Of a stretch of 64,000 nucleotides of DNA, positions 1 through 11,640 are shown piece after piece. The notes below the pieces were generated by a model. It searched no databases and had not been told where the DNA came from. It was given only the letters and a program-made list of their open reading frames with translations. The DNA lies in contig OX335650.1 of the NCBI GenBank assembly GCA_946894095.1, positions 4,898,001-4,962,000 on the forward strand, written 5' to 3'. The stretch is from Incurvaria masculella. Lineage: Eukaryota; Arthropoda; Insecta; Lepidoptera; Incurvariidae. The position numbers and the translations under genes were made by a program. Numbering within the stretch: the stretch's first letter is position 1; every line of letters starts with the position of its first letter.

Positions 1-3000
1 TAGATATTTTGAGACATCATCAAGATAACGACGAGTCCCTACGAAGTTGGTCCCGCAGTCTGTATATATATCGGTTGGTAAGCCCCTCCGAGACACGAAA
101 CGGCGGAGGCAAGCGACAAAGGCTTCCGTGGTCAAGTCACTTACAACTTCTAAGTGAATTGCCTTGGTGGCAAAGCACACAAAGACACATAGGTAGGCCT
201 TGTGCACCTTACATCCTCGTAGCACTGCTGATTTGATGCTGAAGGGGCCAGCAAAATCAGCTCCACATTTTTCAAACACTCTGGCCGGTCTCAGACGGGA
301 AGCAGGGAGGTCGCCCATGTACGGAGCAGAGGGCCTCGCCTTCAGTTTGAAACATTTCATGCACTTGAAGATGACGTGGCGCACTACATTGCGCGCTGAT
401 AGAATCCAGTATCGGCGGTGCAATATTGAAGTTAGGGCAGCCGGTCCCACATGGCAGTACAGGCGGTGGTAATGCTCGATTAATATGCGCGTGAGGTGGT
501 GTGTTTTTGGAAGAATAGCTGGGTGTTTAGCTTCATACGGAATGCTGGAATGAGTAAGTCGCCCACCGACGCGGAGAACACCATTGACATCAATGAATGG
601 ATTCAGACGGTAGAGAGAGCCCTTGATTGGCTTGTTAGATTCAAGTGCATTAATTTCATCGGTGAAGGTTGACCGCTGTACCACTTTGATGGCTACGTGA
701 AGGGAGTGATCCAGCTCTTGTAGAGTCAAGGCACCTTTCCTTTTGTTAGCAGAATTCCTGCAATTGTGGACAAAGCGAAGGCACCACCCGACGATTGATG
801 AAAGTTGAGACAGCGAACTGTATTGCGACACGAGGCTCATTTCTTCTCTCGCTACAGCACACGTGATAGGCGTTAATCGTAGTCCTGGTAGGTCTTCCGA
901 AGCGGTCTGCGGAGTGTGGTGGACAGGCCATGTGATTGGATCTTCGCACAACCATGATGGGCCCCACCATAGAGGGTGACTCACTATGTCTGACGGTAAG
1001 AGTCCGCGACTTGCACAATCAGCAGGATTCATATCTGAAGGTACATGTCTCCAGCATTCAGAAGAAATGGATCCTTGTACTTGTGAAACCCTGTTGGATT
1101 CGAAAGTCTGCAGCTTGTGTGGAGGAGCCCGGATCCATGCCAAGCATATGAGTGAGTCGCACCATGCCGTAACTGAGTCTAGCTTTATTTTATCTTGCAG
1201 TATTTGCTTGACATGCCCGAGTAGTCCAGATAGTAGAAGTGCTCCACATAGCTCTAGCTTTGGGATTGTGAGCCGTTGTTTGATTGGAGCTACTCTAGAT
1301 TTTGCCATTATGAGATTAACTTTCACCGTTGATGTGGTGTTTGTTACGCGCAGATAGACAGCGGCAGCGTATCCACGTTCCGAAGCGTCACAGAAGCCAT
1401 GTAGCTCACAAACAGTCACCTCATCAGACAGAATGCGACGGTCGATGCGCAGCTGGCTTAAGCTGCCGAGTTGAGCAATGAATTTTTTCCAAGTTTCAAT
1501 GTACTCAGCAGGCAGTTGCTCATCCCAGTCCAGCTGTTTTAGCCATAGGGTTTGCATTAGAACCTTCATATTGTAGGTGACGGGTGTCAGATACCCACAA
1601 GGGTCGTAAAGGCGTGCTATGTTGGATAAGATCCCTCTCTTAGTTGTGGCAGTGCCGATGTTTGTGACATGATAGAGAAAGGCATCGGCGTGAGAGGACC
1701 ACTCCATGCCGAGGATTTTAAATACATTATCTCCAGCTTCTTGAAACCGGAATGGAGTCTCCAAATGATCACGAGGCATATGTTCCAGGAGTTCGGGTTG
1801 ATTGCTCGACCATTTTCGGAGCTGGAATCCACCTTGGCTCAGGATAGCGATAATGTCCTGCTGCAATGTACGGGCTGCCTGTAGATTTAAACTGCCACAC
1901 ACTATATCATCGACGAACAAAGAATCTTGTAGTGCTTTAGAAGCTTCTGGGTACTTGGACTCGTTCAATATGGCTAGTTCGTGAACAACTCGCATCGCTA
2001 GGTAGGCAGAGCTTGAAATCCCGTAAGTCACGGTCGTCAGTTCGTACTGGCTGACCGGCACCTCTGGAGATTTTCGCCAGAGGATCGTCTGGTATTTGCA
2101 GTCGTCGTTGTGCATTTTCACTTGGCGGTACATTTGTTTAATGTCGCCAGTGAAGACAACTTGATGGAGGCGAAACCGCAAAATGATGTCCTCAATATTT
2201 TGTTGGAGTTTAGGTCCGGGCATCAATATGTTGTTTAATGATACCCCGGTAGTGCTAATCGTAGAAGCGTCGAATACTGTGCGCAGCTTTGTTGTGCTAG
2301 AAGTTTCTTTCAGAACGCCATGATGTGGGAGAAAATACCTATCAGATGAGATATCCTCAGATAGTCGCATGTGTCCTTGTTCGATGTAGTCATCGATGAA
2401 CGCGACATACATTTCGCGAAGCGTAGGCTCTCGCAGAAGGCGGCGCTCTAGACTGTGAAAGCGCTTCAAAGCGACTGCATGGGTCCCTCCGAGCTGTTTA
2501 CGGCCGGGCTTGAAAGGCAGTCTCACAGTAAAGCGGCCATCGTGATCTCTCGAATGTGTTTCCAAAAAATGCTTTTCGCAAAGCACGTTTTCAGGATCTT
2601 CAATGGGAGGGTGAGGTGCTTCTTCAATTTCCCAAAACCGCTGAAGGGTTGCTTCTAGTGACAGCGTGCATGCGAGCGTTGTACCACTCGCTGAGTTGAC
2701 GCATGCCTTGGTTTCTATAGGCACGGAACCCATCAGAGCCCAACCAACTTTTGTGAGGATTGCTTTAGGCATGTGGTCACCTAGCCTCAGTTTCTTTTCT
2801 TCTATGATTTCAAAGTACCAGTCACTACCGATTAATAGATCGATGGGACCAGGGACGTCGAATTGAGGATCTGCGAGTTTCAGATGAGCGCACGCTTCCT
2901 TGACCTCGCTTGGTAATAGACAGAGCGGCAGGTCTTTAGTGATGCGCTTCATCACCCAAGCCTCTTCAGTTAGTGTGGACCGCTCGCTCCCAACACCGAT

Positions 3001-4494
3001 TTTGAGAGTGAGCAGCACACTACCGTTGGTACGAATAGCGTTGGAGTCGCCAACTGGATCAACGGCTCCGGAACGCGTTCGCTTGAGATTTAATTTTTGA
3101 GCTATGTGCTCGCTCAGAAGATTGATGTGTGACGCAGAGTCCAGCAATGCACGTACTCGGTGGTCTTGGCCATACCGATCAACGACAGTTACTACCGCAG
3201 TTGGTAGCAACTTGGCTGAGTGACGGTGGACAGTGCTTAACACTGGAGGATGGACTGTGGTGCTTAGCGATGGAACAGCATCCTCGTTTTGCGACACGCT
3301 TTCTGATGTTGATGTGTTTACTGTATGTTTAGCGGACTGTATATTTTCATGTAGTTTTGTATGGTGTCGCTGCTGACACACTCGACATGTGTACTTTGAA
3401 GAGCACTTAGGGCCGTGTGATCGGAGACAGTTGAAACAAAGTCTTTGCTTTTGTACAAAAGCTTTACGTTGATTGAGATCTAATTCATCAAACTTAGTGC
3501 ATCTGTGAATGTTGTGCTCTTTGTTGTTGCAAAATAAACATGCAGTAGTTTGTAGTGTTGTGTGACAGCTAGCAGTATTTGTATTGTGTTTCAACACTGC
3601 ACTGCTTTTTAGGCCTGTCACATTCTCAAGAACCTTTAATTGTGTTTCCAAAAAGCTCAACAGGTGATTAAAGGTTGGAATTGCATGCACGCTATGTTCT
3701 AGCTCAAACCTAGTACGAACATCCACAGGCAGCTTTTTGCTCATTATGTGGAGCAATATAAAGCTCCATGAATCGACATCAAAAGCGAGCGCTTTGAGTG
3801 CTTCGAGGTTTTCCTTGAGCGTAGTTACAAACTTTCGCAAATAACCAAAGGTATTACTAGTGAAGCTAGGAAGACCTAAGATTGCTTCGAGATGCTTATC
3901 TCCGATCAGTCGTTTGTTTTCATAGCGATCCACCAACAATTTATATGCTACTTTATAATTCTCTTCGGTTATGGGCAAGTGTCGAATTAGCGCTAATGGC
4001 TCTTTGTACAGTGTCGACAACAAATAATGAAGTCGTTGCACTCCATTTAAGTGTTTGTTATCGTGCACTAAGCTGTTAAAGATCGATATGTAATTAGTCC
4101 ACTCAACCATTTCGCCTGCGAATTTAGTAAGTTGTATTTTTGGGAGCGGTACAGTATTGTTTTGAGTATGATGTGCTGTGTTGTTTAAAGTTGTGATTGA
4201 TGCATCCGTAGTAAACAAATCGGTACATAGCACCTCTATTGAATACAGCATATCCATTATCTCATGATAGAGCTTGTCTTCCTTGGGCTGGGGATCAGTA
4301 CTCGAAGACAGCACGGCGAGGTGTGCTGTTTCAAATTGATCGCGAAGTCTCGAGATATGAGTGGATTGAACTTGCAACTTTCGTAAGTCTTCAGCATGAC
4401 GAGTGACCGATACTGATGTCGCGAAATCGTACAAATTGCGTATCTCACCTGCTGTAAGTCGCGCTTTCGTCACATGCTTTTGAACTTCCGTCAT
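1..4494 (-). CDS. BEL/Pao LTR retrotransposon gag-pol polyprotein, cut by the window's left edge
   Basis: Read on the minus strand from ATG 4494, all 1498 codons down to base 1 are open; an in-frame TGA lies two codons before the ATG. It encodes the capsid-to-integrase polyprotein of a BEL/Pao retrotransposon. Visible in order: a gag region (residues 1-310); Cys/His zinc-knuckle region (about 319-385, including CFNCLRSHGPKC near 353); retropepsin motif ALLDSASHIN near 449; reverse transcriptase with TVFDAS near 739, FTGDIKQMYRQ near 780 and the catalytic FVDD near 860; RNase H-like HGFCDASERGYAAAVYLR near 1032; integrase HHCC zinc region (1332-1380); the integrase Asp in GADFAGPF near 1413 and the next in DCGTNF near 1479. 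The final catalytic Glu and the stop lie outside. No frameshift or stop was found, so the copy looks young and perhaps active. Family assignment is from these motifs; the 3' LTR is not in the window. Confidence 0.95.
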   Translation of the reverse strand, partial: MTEVQKHVTKARLTAGEIRNLYDFATSVSVTRHAEDLRKLQVQSTHISRLRDQFETAHLAVLSSSTDPQPKEDKLYHEIMDMLYSIEVLCTDLFTTDASITTLNNTAHHTQNNTVPLPKIQLTKFAGEMVEWTNYISIFNSLVHDNKHLNGVQRLHYLLSTLYKEPLALIRHLPITEENYKVAYKLLVDRYENKRLIGDKHLEAILGLPSFTSNTFGYLRKFVTTLKENLEALKALAFDVDSWSFILLHIMSKKLPVDVRTRFELEHSVHAIPTFNHLLSFLETQLKVLENVTGLKSSAVLKHNTNTASCHTTLQTTACLFCNNKEHNIHRCTKFDELDLNQRKAFVQKQRLCFNCLRSHGPKCSSKYTCRVCQQRHHTKLHENIQSAKHTVNTSTSESVSQNEDAVPSLSTTVHPPVLSTVHRHSAKLLPTAVVTVVDRYGQDHRVRALLDSASHINLLSEHIAQKLNLKRTRSGAVDPVGDSNAIRTNGSVLLTLKIGVGSERSTLTEEAWVMKRITKDLPLCLLPSEVKEACAHLKLADPQFDVPGPIDLLIGSDWYFEIIEEKKLRLGDHMPKAILTKVGWALMGSVPIETKACVNSASGTTLACTLSLEATLQRFWEIEEAPHPPIEDPENVLCEKHFLETHSRDHDGRFTVRLPFKPGRKQLGGTHAVALKRFHSLERRLLREPTLREMYVAFIDDYIEQGHMRLSEDISSDRYFLPHHGVLKETSSTTKLRTVFDASTISTTGVSLNNILMPGPKLQQNIEDIILRFRLHQVVFTGDIKQMYRQVKMHNDDCKYQTILWRKSPEVPVSQYELTTVTYGISSSAYLAMRVVHELAILNESKYPEASKALQDSLFVDDIVCGSLNLQAARTLQQDIIAILSQGGFQLRKWSSNQPELLEHMPRDHLETPFRFQEAGDNVFKILGMEWSSHADAFLYHVTNIGTATTKRGILSNIARLYDPCGYLTPVTYNMKVLMQTLWLKQLDWDEQLPAEYIETWKKFIAQLGSLSQLRIDRRILSDEVTVCELHGFCDASERGYAAAVYLRVTNTTSTVKVNLIMAKSRVAPIKQRLTIPKLELCGALLLSGLLGHVKQILQDKIKLDSVTAWCDSLICLAWIRAPPHKLQTFESNRVSQVQGSISSECWRHVPSDMNPADCASRGLLPSDIVSHPLWWGPSWLCEDPITWPVHHTPQTASEDLPGLRLTPITCAVAREEMSLVSQYSSLSQLSSIVGWCLRFVHNCRNSANKRKGALTLQELDHSLHVAIKVVQRSTFTDEINALESNKPIKGSLYRLNPFIDVNGVLRVGGRLTHSSIPYEAKHPAILPKTHHLTRILIEHYHRLYCHVGPAALTSILHRRYWILSARNVVRHVIFKCMKCFKLKARPSAPYMGDLPASRLRPARVFEKCGADFAGPFSIKSAVLRGCKVHKAYLCVFVCFATKAIHLEVVSDLTTEAFVACLRRFVSRRGLPTDIYTDCGTNFVGTRRYLDDVSKYL

Positions 4495-4900
4495 TTTTCA
4501 CAAGTTTTCACAAATTTCTACCAGTAAATTCGGAGCAACACAATAACAACACAAAAACATGGATTGACTGACAGCTGTCACATTGACAGTGCAATGACGT
4601 ACAAAATGACATTCGAAACCATTTCCGGTATTGCCAGTCTATAGGAGCAGGCAGGTGTGTTTCAAAACACAGACAATAAAAACGGTTGGTAGTACATACG
4701 CTACAACTTCGTGTGGTTGGTAGAACAGAAACAGTTGGTACCTATAATTGATTGATGATCTGAATGAAGGTTAGATGAGAAAACTTATGCAACAAGACTT
4801 TGTAAAATTTGGAAGTTATATAATAATTCGAATGAATGAATCAATGCGGTTCGAAGGAACAAAAAATGGTGTGGCCAAGGAGAGGAGGATAGAGGACGCA
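4495..4900 (-). mobile_element. Presumed leader / 5' LTR of the BEL/Pao element
   Basis: This sequence lies upstream of the gag start. In element sense it contains TGGTAGAAATTTG (4523-4511), a possible primer-binding site beginning with TGG, 17 bp before the ATG. Beyond it is AT-rich sequence with short inverted motifs (GACAGCTGTC). The LTR limits cannot be fixed because the other LTR is off-window, so the right boundary is arbitrary. Confidence 0.35.
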
Positions 4901-5455
4901 CCTGGTTCGATCATGCGCTGGCGACTGTAGGTATCGCCTCCTCGCTTACCCTGGTTTCCATTTACAAGTATGGAGGGCGCAGACTTGCTCCGGCGACGCA
5001 CGCAGCTGTGTGGGTCCAGGCCTGGACGTGCGGTCGGCGCGATGGTCTGGATGCCTTTTTCTTTTTGTGACTTTCCTGTTATTATGCACTGCACTTGCAC
5101 TGTTGCACGCGTGAACCTTCTGCTGTGCTTTCGACCGGTATAGGCGTATCCAGGATTTCACAATGGCACTGGCGTGGATGTAAAAAGTTGCGGCGCGCAC
5201 AAGTTGTTGTCGGTGCTAATTCGTGAAAGGAAGTGAAATTTGGAGGGAAATGGTATGGATAAAATAAAATTCATCGCAGGGTAGTTGAAGAAAAAGTCAG
5301 ATCTGTCATTCTGTCAATTGGCGCGAAAATTCAAATGTCTACCTGCTAAACTATTTTACTTGTCCGTGTTTGGATTGACCAATCTATAAATATGAAAATA
5401 TGAAAAAAAAATAAGTTTATAGCGGCCAAACCAATTCTAACAAAATTCAACGTCT
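4901..5455. other. Unassigned spacer with a GC-rich block
   Basis: About 300 bp (4880-5220) is clearly more GC-rich than its surroundings and has overlapping minus-strand frames of 84-94 codons, but no recognisable domain or codon pattern. It could be retrotransposon leader sequence or a promoter/first exon of something. The remainder is AT-rich. Confidence 0.3.
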
Positions 5456-7908
5456 TGTCTCTGTCTGTTTATTTATAACTTGAGAACCACAGGTCTCATT
5501 TTGACGCGATGTATACTTCAATTAATCAATTTTAAACTTCTTGACTTTACGTTAAATTACGTGAGGGGTTAGAATAAAAACCGAATGTTCTTCGTTGAAC
5601 TTCTATCTACTGGTAACAAATATATCAAAGATACATTATTTTCCAATTACCCATTGATATATATTTATTTAGTCACATCTCCACTTTAATTTTCCATTAC
5701 AAGTGGACTCAATTGTTTTTTTTTTCGTTTCTTCGAAGTGTTGAATTTAATGAATCTTAATTCGTTACAACATGTTGATTCTCTTAAGTCAAAGCGTAAA
5801 AACTTCATGAAGAGATATAAAATATATTAATTGATCAAATAATAACAAACAAATTCATAAAAAATAACAAATTAAATTATAAAAAGAAAAAATACATTTT
5901 TTACACACACAGAAGCGTTGAAATCAGTTAAGCGTTTTAGAGCGCAAGAATCCGTGGTTAAAAACAATTTGATAGAGTCTTTCGCGGATGTTTTCGGATG
6001 GACTTTGAAATGAGCAAACTTCCAAAAGCTCACTACTAGAATAGTTTTCAATAGTTAAAAGGCAAACTATATTCGTTTTGTGATAAAACAAGTTTATAAG
6101 ACCTGGGGGTCACCATCGTAAATTAGCCCGCCGGATTAACTAACAGTCAATTGAGTGATTAAATCTTAGGTTTAGTTGGATTTCGTACCATGCTAACTGT
6201 CAAAAGACGTTTTATTCGGCCAAGTGAACTTACGAAATGCAACGAAGGATAAGCCCGCCTTTGCGCCCCACTTATGTTGTTATTGCACTATACTTTCTTT
6301 TGTTAATTGTTTTTTGTGGCGTATTAAAGAATGTTCAATCAATCAACTAAGCGTCTCACTCTTGTCAATCATCTCACTTGTCTGTTCACCCGGTGAGTTT
6401 ATTTACCATGGCAAATGAACTCCATGGTTCCTTTGCCTAGTTATTTGCCTGGTAGTAGCATTTAGGTCTAAGTATATATTTCATTACTGTGAACGGAAAG
6501 CCAGTAAAGTTTATTTGCGGGTTAATGGTTGATAGAATCCGCGGATCGGTTAGTTTTGACGTAACTTCGTGTAGTTTCAATACCAACAAAGTTTAAATAA
6601 ATGAAATGAAAATGAAATAACACCCTGATCCTGAACCTAGAAAACCTAGAACCCTAAAAATTTACCACGCTGAATGTCTTGCTTTTCATACTTGTTCCAT
6701 ACGTCTCCGGAACCACACCGAAGCATAGAAGAGGGAAAGCATAGACGTCGCATCCGTCATTTGACGTCCTTTGCTTTGTATCGTTCGGTAATGTCTCGTT
6801 TTGAGCTTCGTCGCAACTGACTGGGAACGAATAGACTGGGTGCTTTCTCATAGCTAATAATCCCGAATTCGCTTATTACAATTATTTTAGGTGTAGAAAA
6901 ACACAAAATAACTGGTTGGCAATTTTAGGCGGTAACATTGAAATCAAAATTAGTGTCTAAATGCATCCAATTTCAGATCTCCTATGACGGTATAAGGTAA
7001 TTTCTCGCTATCCCGAAATGAATGTGCCATACCAGGACAGGTCCATGGCTGCACTGAATTGCATTTAAAACCCTGCGGTTTTAGAGTTGTTTACAGCTCA
7101 ACACTCATGGGGCTGTTGTTTAGGTTACAGCGTCAGATGATCTTAAGGTGGCCCATCCCGCTCAACTCCCCCATACAAACGGGGAAAGAAGATCACGTCC
7201 ATATTTCTTGTCAGAGATCCCATTTTTTTCTCAAAATAGTTTTATTTGATCGAACTAGATGTCTGATGACCGTTGGCATTGTGTTTTGTTTCTAAGTTTT
7301 AAGGTCCGAAAGTTCGAATTTTTCGCGCGTTTTATACAATAACTTTGGAGGTGCATTACGCAATGATAAAGTAAGAACATCTCAAAAAGATTAGTCATCA
7401 GACATAGCTAATTTAATTAAGATTTATAATCTATTCGGTTTTTGTTAGATTTTTAACTACAACGGTCGTGGTTTACTTTTAGCTATAAGTCGTTTTGTAA
7501 TTAAAATTTTCGTAAATCTTACCAAATCATACACTCTGCACATTATCTTTTTTGTGGACATGTTGCATCTTCCTCATCACGGAGCCTGTCGTTTTCTTTG
7601 AAACAGTGAAGGTCCCAGAGCGCAACAGCACGGTTTTGTACCGTGCCCACGAATGAGTTAGTCCCGCCGGGTTGGGCCACCTTAATATTCAGACAGAATT
7701 GGCCGGGAGCGCGTCTCAGTAAAAACCACAACCATCCAAGCTAGTTTTAATGTAACTGGAAAATATGTACCCTTTTTAGGGTTCCGTGACCAAAGGGTGC
7801 CAGAGGACCCATTTCCTATTGGCCTCTGCGGTCCATCCGTCCATCCGTCCGTTTTTTTTATTGAAGTGGGCTAAAAAGGCCCATCTCACGACAATAAAAT
7901 TACATTTT
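5456..7908 (+). repeat. 2453-bp repeat, copy 1 of a nearly identical pair
   Basis: It aligns without gaps to 8508-10960 at a constant offset of 3052 bp; I saw only about ten substitutions, so identity is about 99.6%. Both copies start in TGTCTCTGTCTG and end in ACAATAAAATTACATTTT. The flanks of the two copies do not match each other, so this is not a plain tandem duplication of a 3052-bp block. It contains a TTAA-flanked MITE (7143-7685) and a GGGTTCCGT repeat (7770-7860). Its short ORFs are the same in both copies but resemble nothing coding. Confidence 0.9.
7143..7685 (+). mobile_element. TTAA-flanked MITE family 1, copy A
   Basis: The ends read TTAAGGTGGCCCA and TGGGCCACCTTAA. The element is about 543 bp and non-coding. 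Five further copies lie at 10195, 19441, 30067, 39636 and 50490. The shared TTAA at both ends suggests mobilisation by a piggyBac-type transposase (inference). It sits inside the first 2.45-kb repeat. Confidence 0.9.
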
Positions 7909-8507
7909 ATTGTTCTTCAATTATTGTATAGCAAACCTCCATCATTGGACACAGCTCTTGGACTCAAGGGGCGCGGGGGCGGGCAAAGTGCGGAGGGGTG
8001 TGCGAAATTGCATTCCGGGTAACTTTACTCGAAACTACTGCATTACCCGGCTAAGTGTGTAATTTCGAGACTAATTTCGCTCTACGTTGTGCTGTCTAAA
8101 ATCCCTAATGGATGTGCCGCGATAGAGACACGGGAGGAACAAAAGAACCGTCCTGGGATGACAGGGCCGGCTCGGACGGCAGGGCTGAACTTTGCTTAGA
8201 ATTTGTTATGGATGGTTTACAGCTGATTCTTAAGTCTATATTACAATGGGAATAGTGTAAACGTAGGTGTAGTGTCAGAGAAAAAGTGCTTCTCTTTCTG
8301 TATACAGTTACACAAGTCTAACTCTCCTCCCCCCTTTTTAGGGTTCCGTACCCAAATGGTGCCAACGGAACTACCCCTCCACTGTCCGTCCGTCCGACCG
8401 TCTGTCACTGTATCTCCTGAACCGTAATAAGTAGGCAGATGAAAATTTCACAGATGTGTATTTATTTTGCAGCTACAAAAATAGGTAAAATATTAAAATA
8501 TTCTCTC
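7909..8507. other. Spacer between the two 2.45-kb copies
   Basis: The only recognised content is a dispersed repeat at 8330-8480 beginning TTTTTAGGGTTCCGTACCC with CCGTCCGT runs, related to the segments at 7770-7860 and 10822-10910. A short G-rich stretch lies near 7965-8000. No gene seen. Confidence 0.5.
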
Positions 8508-10960
8508 TGTCTCTGTCTGTTTATTTATAACTTGAGAACCACAGGTCTCATTTTGACGCGATGTATACTTCAATTAATCAATTTTAAACTTCTTGACTTT
8601 ACGTTAAATTACGTGAGGGGTTAGAATAAAAACCGAATGTTCTTCGTTGAACTTCTATCTACTGGTAACAAATATATCAAAGATACATTATTTTCAAATT
8701 ACCCATTGATATATATTTATTTAGTCACATCTCCACTTTAATTTTCCATTACAAGTGGACTCAATTGTTTTTTTTTTCGTTTCTTCGAAATGTTGAATTT
8801 AATGAATCTTAATTCGTTACAACATGTTGATTCTCTTAAGTCAAAGCGTAAAAACTTCATGAAGAGATATAAAATATATTAATTGATCAAATAATAACAA
8901 ACAAATTCATAAAAAATAACAAATTAAATTATTAAAAGAAAAAATACATTTTTTACACACACAGAAGCGTTGAAATCAGTTAAGCGTTTTAGAGCGCAAG
9001 AATCCGTGGTTAAAAACAATTTGATAGAGTCTTTCGCGGATGTTTTCGGATGGACTTTGAAATGAGCAAACTTCCAAAAGCTCACTACTAGAATAGTTTT
9101 CAATAGTTAGAAGGCAAACTATATTCGTTTTGTGATAAAACAAGTTTATAAGACCTGGGGGTCACCATCGTAAATTAGCCCGCCGGATTAACTAACAGTC
9201 AATTGAGTGATTAAATCTTAGGTTTAGTTGGATTTCGTACCATGCTAACTGTCAAAAGACGTTTTATTCGGCCAAGTGAACTTACGAAATGCAACGAAGG
9301 ATAAGCCCGCCTTTGCGCCCCACTTATGTTGTTATTGCACTATACTTTCTTTTGTTAATTGTTTTTTGTGGCGTATTAAAGAATGTTCAATCAATCAACT
9401 AAGCGTCTCACTCTTGTCAATCATCTCACTTGTCTGTTCACCCGGTGAGTTTATTTACCATGGCAAATGAACTCCATGGTTCCTTTGCCTAGTTATTTGC
9501 CTGGTAGTAGCATTTAGGTCTAAGTATATATTTCATTACTGTGAACGGAAAGCCAGTAAAGTTTATTTGCGGGTTAATGGTTGATAGAATCCGCGGATCG
9601 GTTAGTTTTGACGTAACTTCGTGTAGTTTCAATACCAACAAAGTTTAAATAAATGAAATGAAAATGAAATAACACCCTGATCCTGAACCTAGAAAACCTA
9701 GAACCCTAAAAATTTACCACGCTGAATGTCTTGCTTTTCATACTTGTTCCATACGTCTCCGGAACCACACCGAAGCATAGAAGAGGGAAAGCATAGACGT
9801 CGCATCCGTCATTTGACGTCCTTTGCTTTGTATCGTTCGGTAATGTCTCGTTTTGAGCTTCGTCGCAACTGACTGGGAACGAATAGACTGGGTGCTTTCT
9901 CATAGCTAATAATCCCGAATTCGCTTATTACAATTATTTTAGGTGTAGAAAAACACAAAATAACTGGTTGGCAATTTTAGGCGGTAACATTGAAATCAAA
10001 ATTAGTGTCTAAATGCATCCAATTTCAGATCTCCTATGACGGTATAAGGTAATTTCTCGCTATCCCGAAATAAATGTGCCATACCAGGACAGGTCCATGG
10101 CTGCACTGAATTGCATTTAAAACCCTGCGGTTTTAGAGTTGTTTACAGCTCAACACTCATGGGGCTGTTGTTTAGGTTACAGCGTCAGATGATCCTAAGG
10201 TGGCCCATCCCGCTCAACTCCCCCATACAAACGGGGAAAGAAGATCACGTCCATATTTCTTGTCAGAGATCCCAATTTTTTCTCAAAATAGTTTTATTTG
10301 ATCGAACTAGATGTCTGATGACCGTTGGCATTGTGTTTTGTTTCTAAGTTTTAAGGTCCGAAAGTTCGAATTTTTCGCGCGTTTTATACAATAACTTTGG
10401 AGGTGCATTACGCAATGATAAAGTAAGAACATCTCAAAAAGATTAGTCATCAGACATAGCTAATTTAATTAAGATTTATAATCTATTCGGTTTTTGTTAG
10501 ATTTTTAACTACAACGGTCGTGGTTTACTTTTAGCTATAAGTCGTTTTGTAATTAAAATTTTCGTAAATCTTACCAAATCATACACTCTGCACATTATCT
10601 TTTTTGTGGACATGTTGCATCTTCCTCATCACGGAGCCTGTCGTTTTCTTTGAAACAGTGAAGGTCCCAGAGCGCAACAGCACGGTTTTGTACCGTGCCC
10701 ACGAATGAGTTAGTCCCGCCGGGTTGGGCCACCTTAATATTCAGACAGAATTGGCCGGGAGCGCGTCTCAGTAAAAACCACAACCATCCAAGCTAGTTTT
10801 AATGTAACTGGAAAATATGTACCCTTTTTAGGGTTCCGTGACCAAAGGGTGCCAGAGGACCCATTTCCTATTGAGCTCTGCGGTCCATCCGTCCATCCGT
10901 CCGTTTTTTTTATTGAAGTGGGCTAAAAAGGCCCATCTCACGACAATAAAATTACATTTT
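8508..10960 (+). repeat. 2453-bp repeat, copy 2
   Basis: Second member of the pair with 5456-7908. Scattered substitutions separate them, for example CTAA instead of TTAA at the left edge of the embedded MITE near 10195. The sequence diverges abruptly at 10961. Confidence 0.9.
10195..10737 (+). mobile_element. TTAA-flanked MITE family 1, copy B
   Basis: This is the duplicate of copy A, carried within the second 2.45-kb repeat. Its left TTAA has mutated to CTAA; the right end is intact. Confidence 0.9.
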
Positions 10961-11324
10961 TGCACACCAAGTGCCACGGCGACATCCCCGCTTGCCTGTG
11001 CCGGCGCATCATCGATGAAAATAAAGCGGTAGAAAAGTTGGAGCAGTCAAAACTGCCACTTCTCCGCCGATGTCGCTGGCTCGCGCCGCCGCCGCCGCCG
11101 TCCCACCGCGCCACTGCGCCGCCGTGACGGGAAGCGAATGGAATTGTTGTTACTCGCTTCCCTTTGTACCGCTCGCCTTTGTCCGCGCTGTCGCTTCAGT
11201 CTTACGTTATTTTGTAGTTTAGGGTTCTGTTGGACAAATTTTAAATTATGGTAAAAGCAATTGCATAAAAAGCCGCGGGAACTTGCCATTATTACCATGG
11301 GTTTATCTCCTGCCCGTTTATGCA
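10961..11324 (+). other. GC-rich segment with a possible protein-like frame
   Basis: Immediately after the second 2.45-kb repeat, a forward frame (about 10964-11128) reads CHGDIPACLCRRIIDENKAV and continues into a proline run before a stop. It looks less random than nearby frames and may be a gene or retrogene fragment, but I recognise no family. A simple CCG repeat lies near 11085-11103. Confidence 0.25.
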
Positions 11325-11640
11325 CTACTTTATTTCTCTTTCTGAGTTGGATAAGTGTATTCCGTCACAAATACGAGCTGTTCCATGGTTCGGAATCCAG
11401 GTAAAACCCCTTCCCCTAGTAGGTGGTAGAGAGTAAGCCCACCCGAGTTGGTACCATCGATATGGATGTCGTAGCGACAATGAAAAATGGTCCGTGTTTT
11501 CCATCCAATTCAATATAGTCGTGCTCATAAAAGGGAATGTCCTAGCAGGTACCTAATCTCTTAGGGATTGCGGTGTGTTGGGCTAACATCATGACGGTGG
11601 GTGTGGTATCCAAGTCTTGTTACATACAAAAATAAAAAAT
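11325..11640 (+). mobile_element. SINE family 1, head-truncated, plus orientation
   Basis: It shares the body of the SINEs at 42735 and 43136 in opposite orientation: GAGCTGTTCCATGGTTCGGA, then TTGGTACCATCG, then TGGTCCGTGTTTTCCATCCA, then GGGCTAACATCATGACGG. The tRNA-like head is missing. The 3' end runs into an A/T-rich tail near 11625-11640. Confidence 0.75.

Noticed and set aside
6224..10783. Identical pairs of 60-78-codon ORFs repeated 3052 bp apart
   Set aside because: Their conservation only reflects the recent 2.45-kb duplication. Some are parts of MITE family 1 or other repeats.
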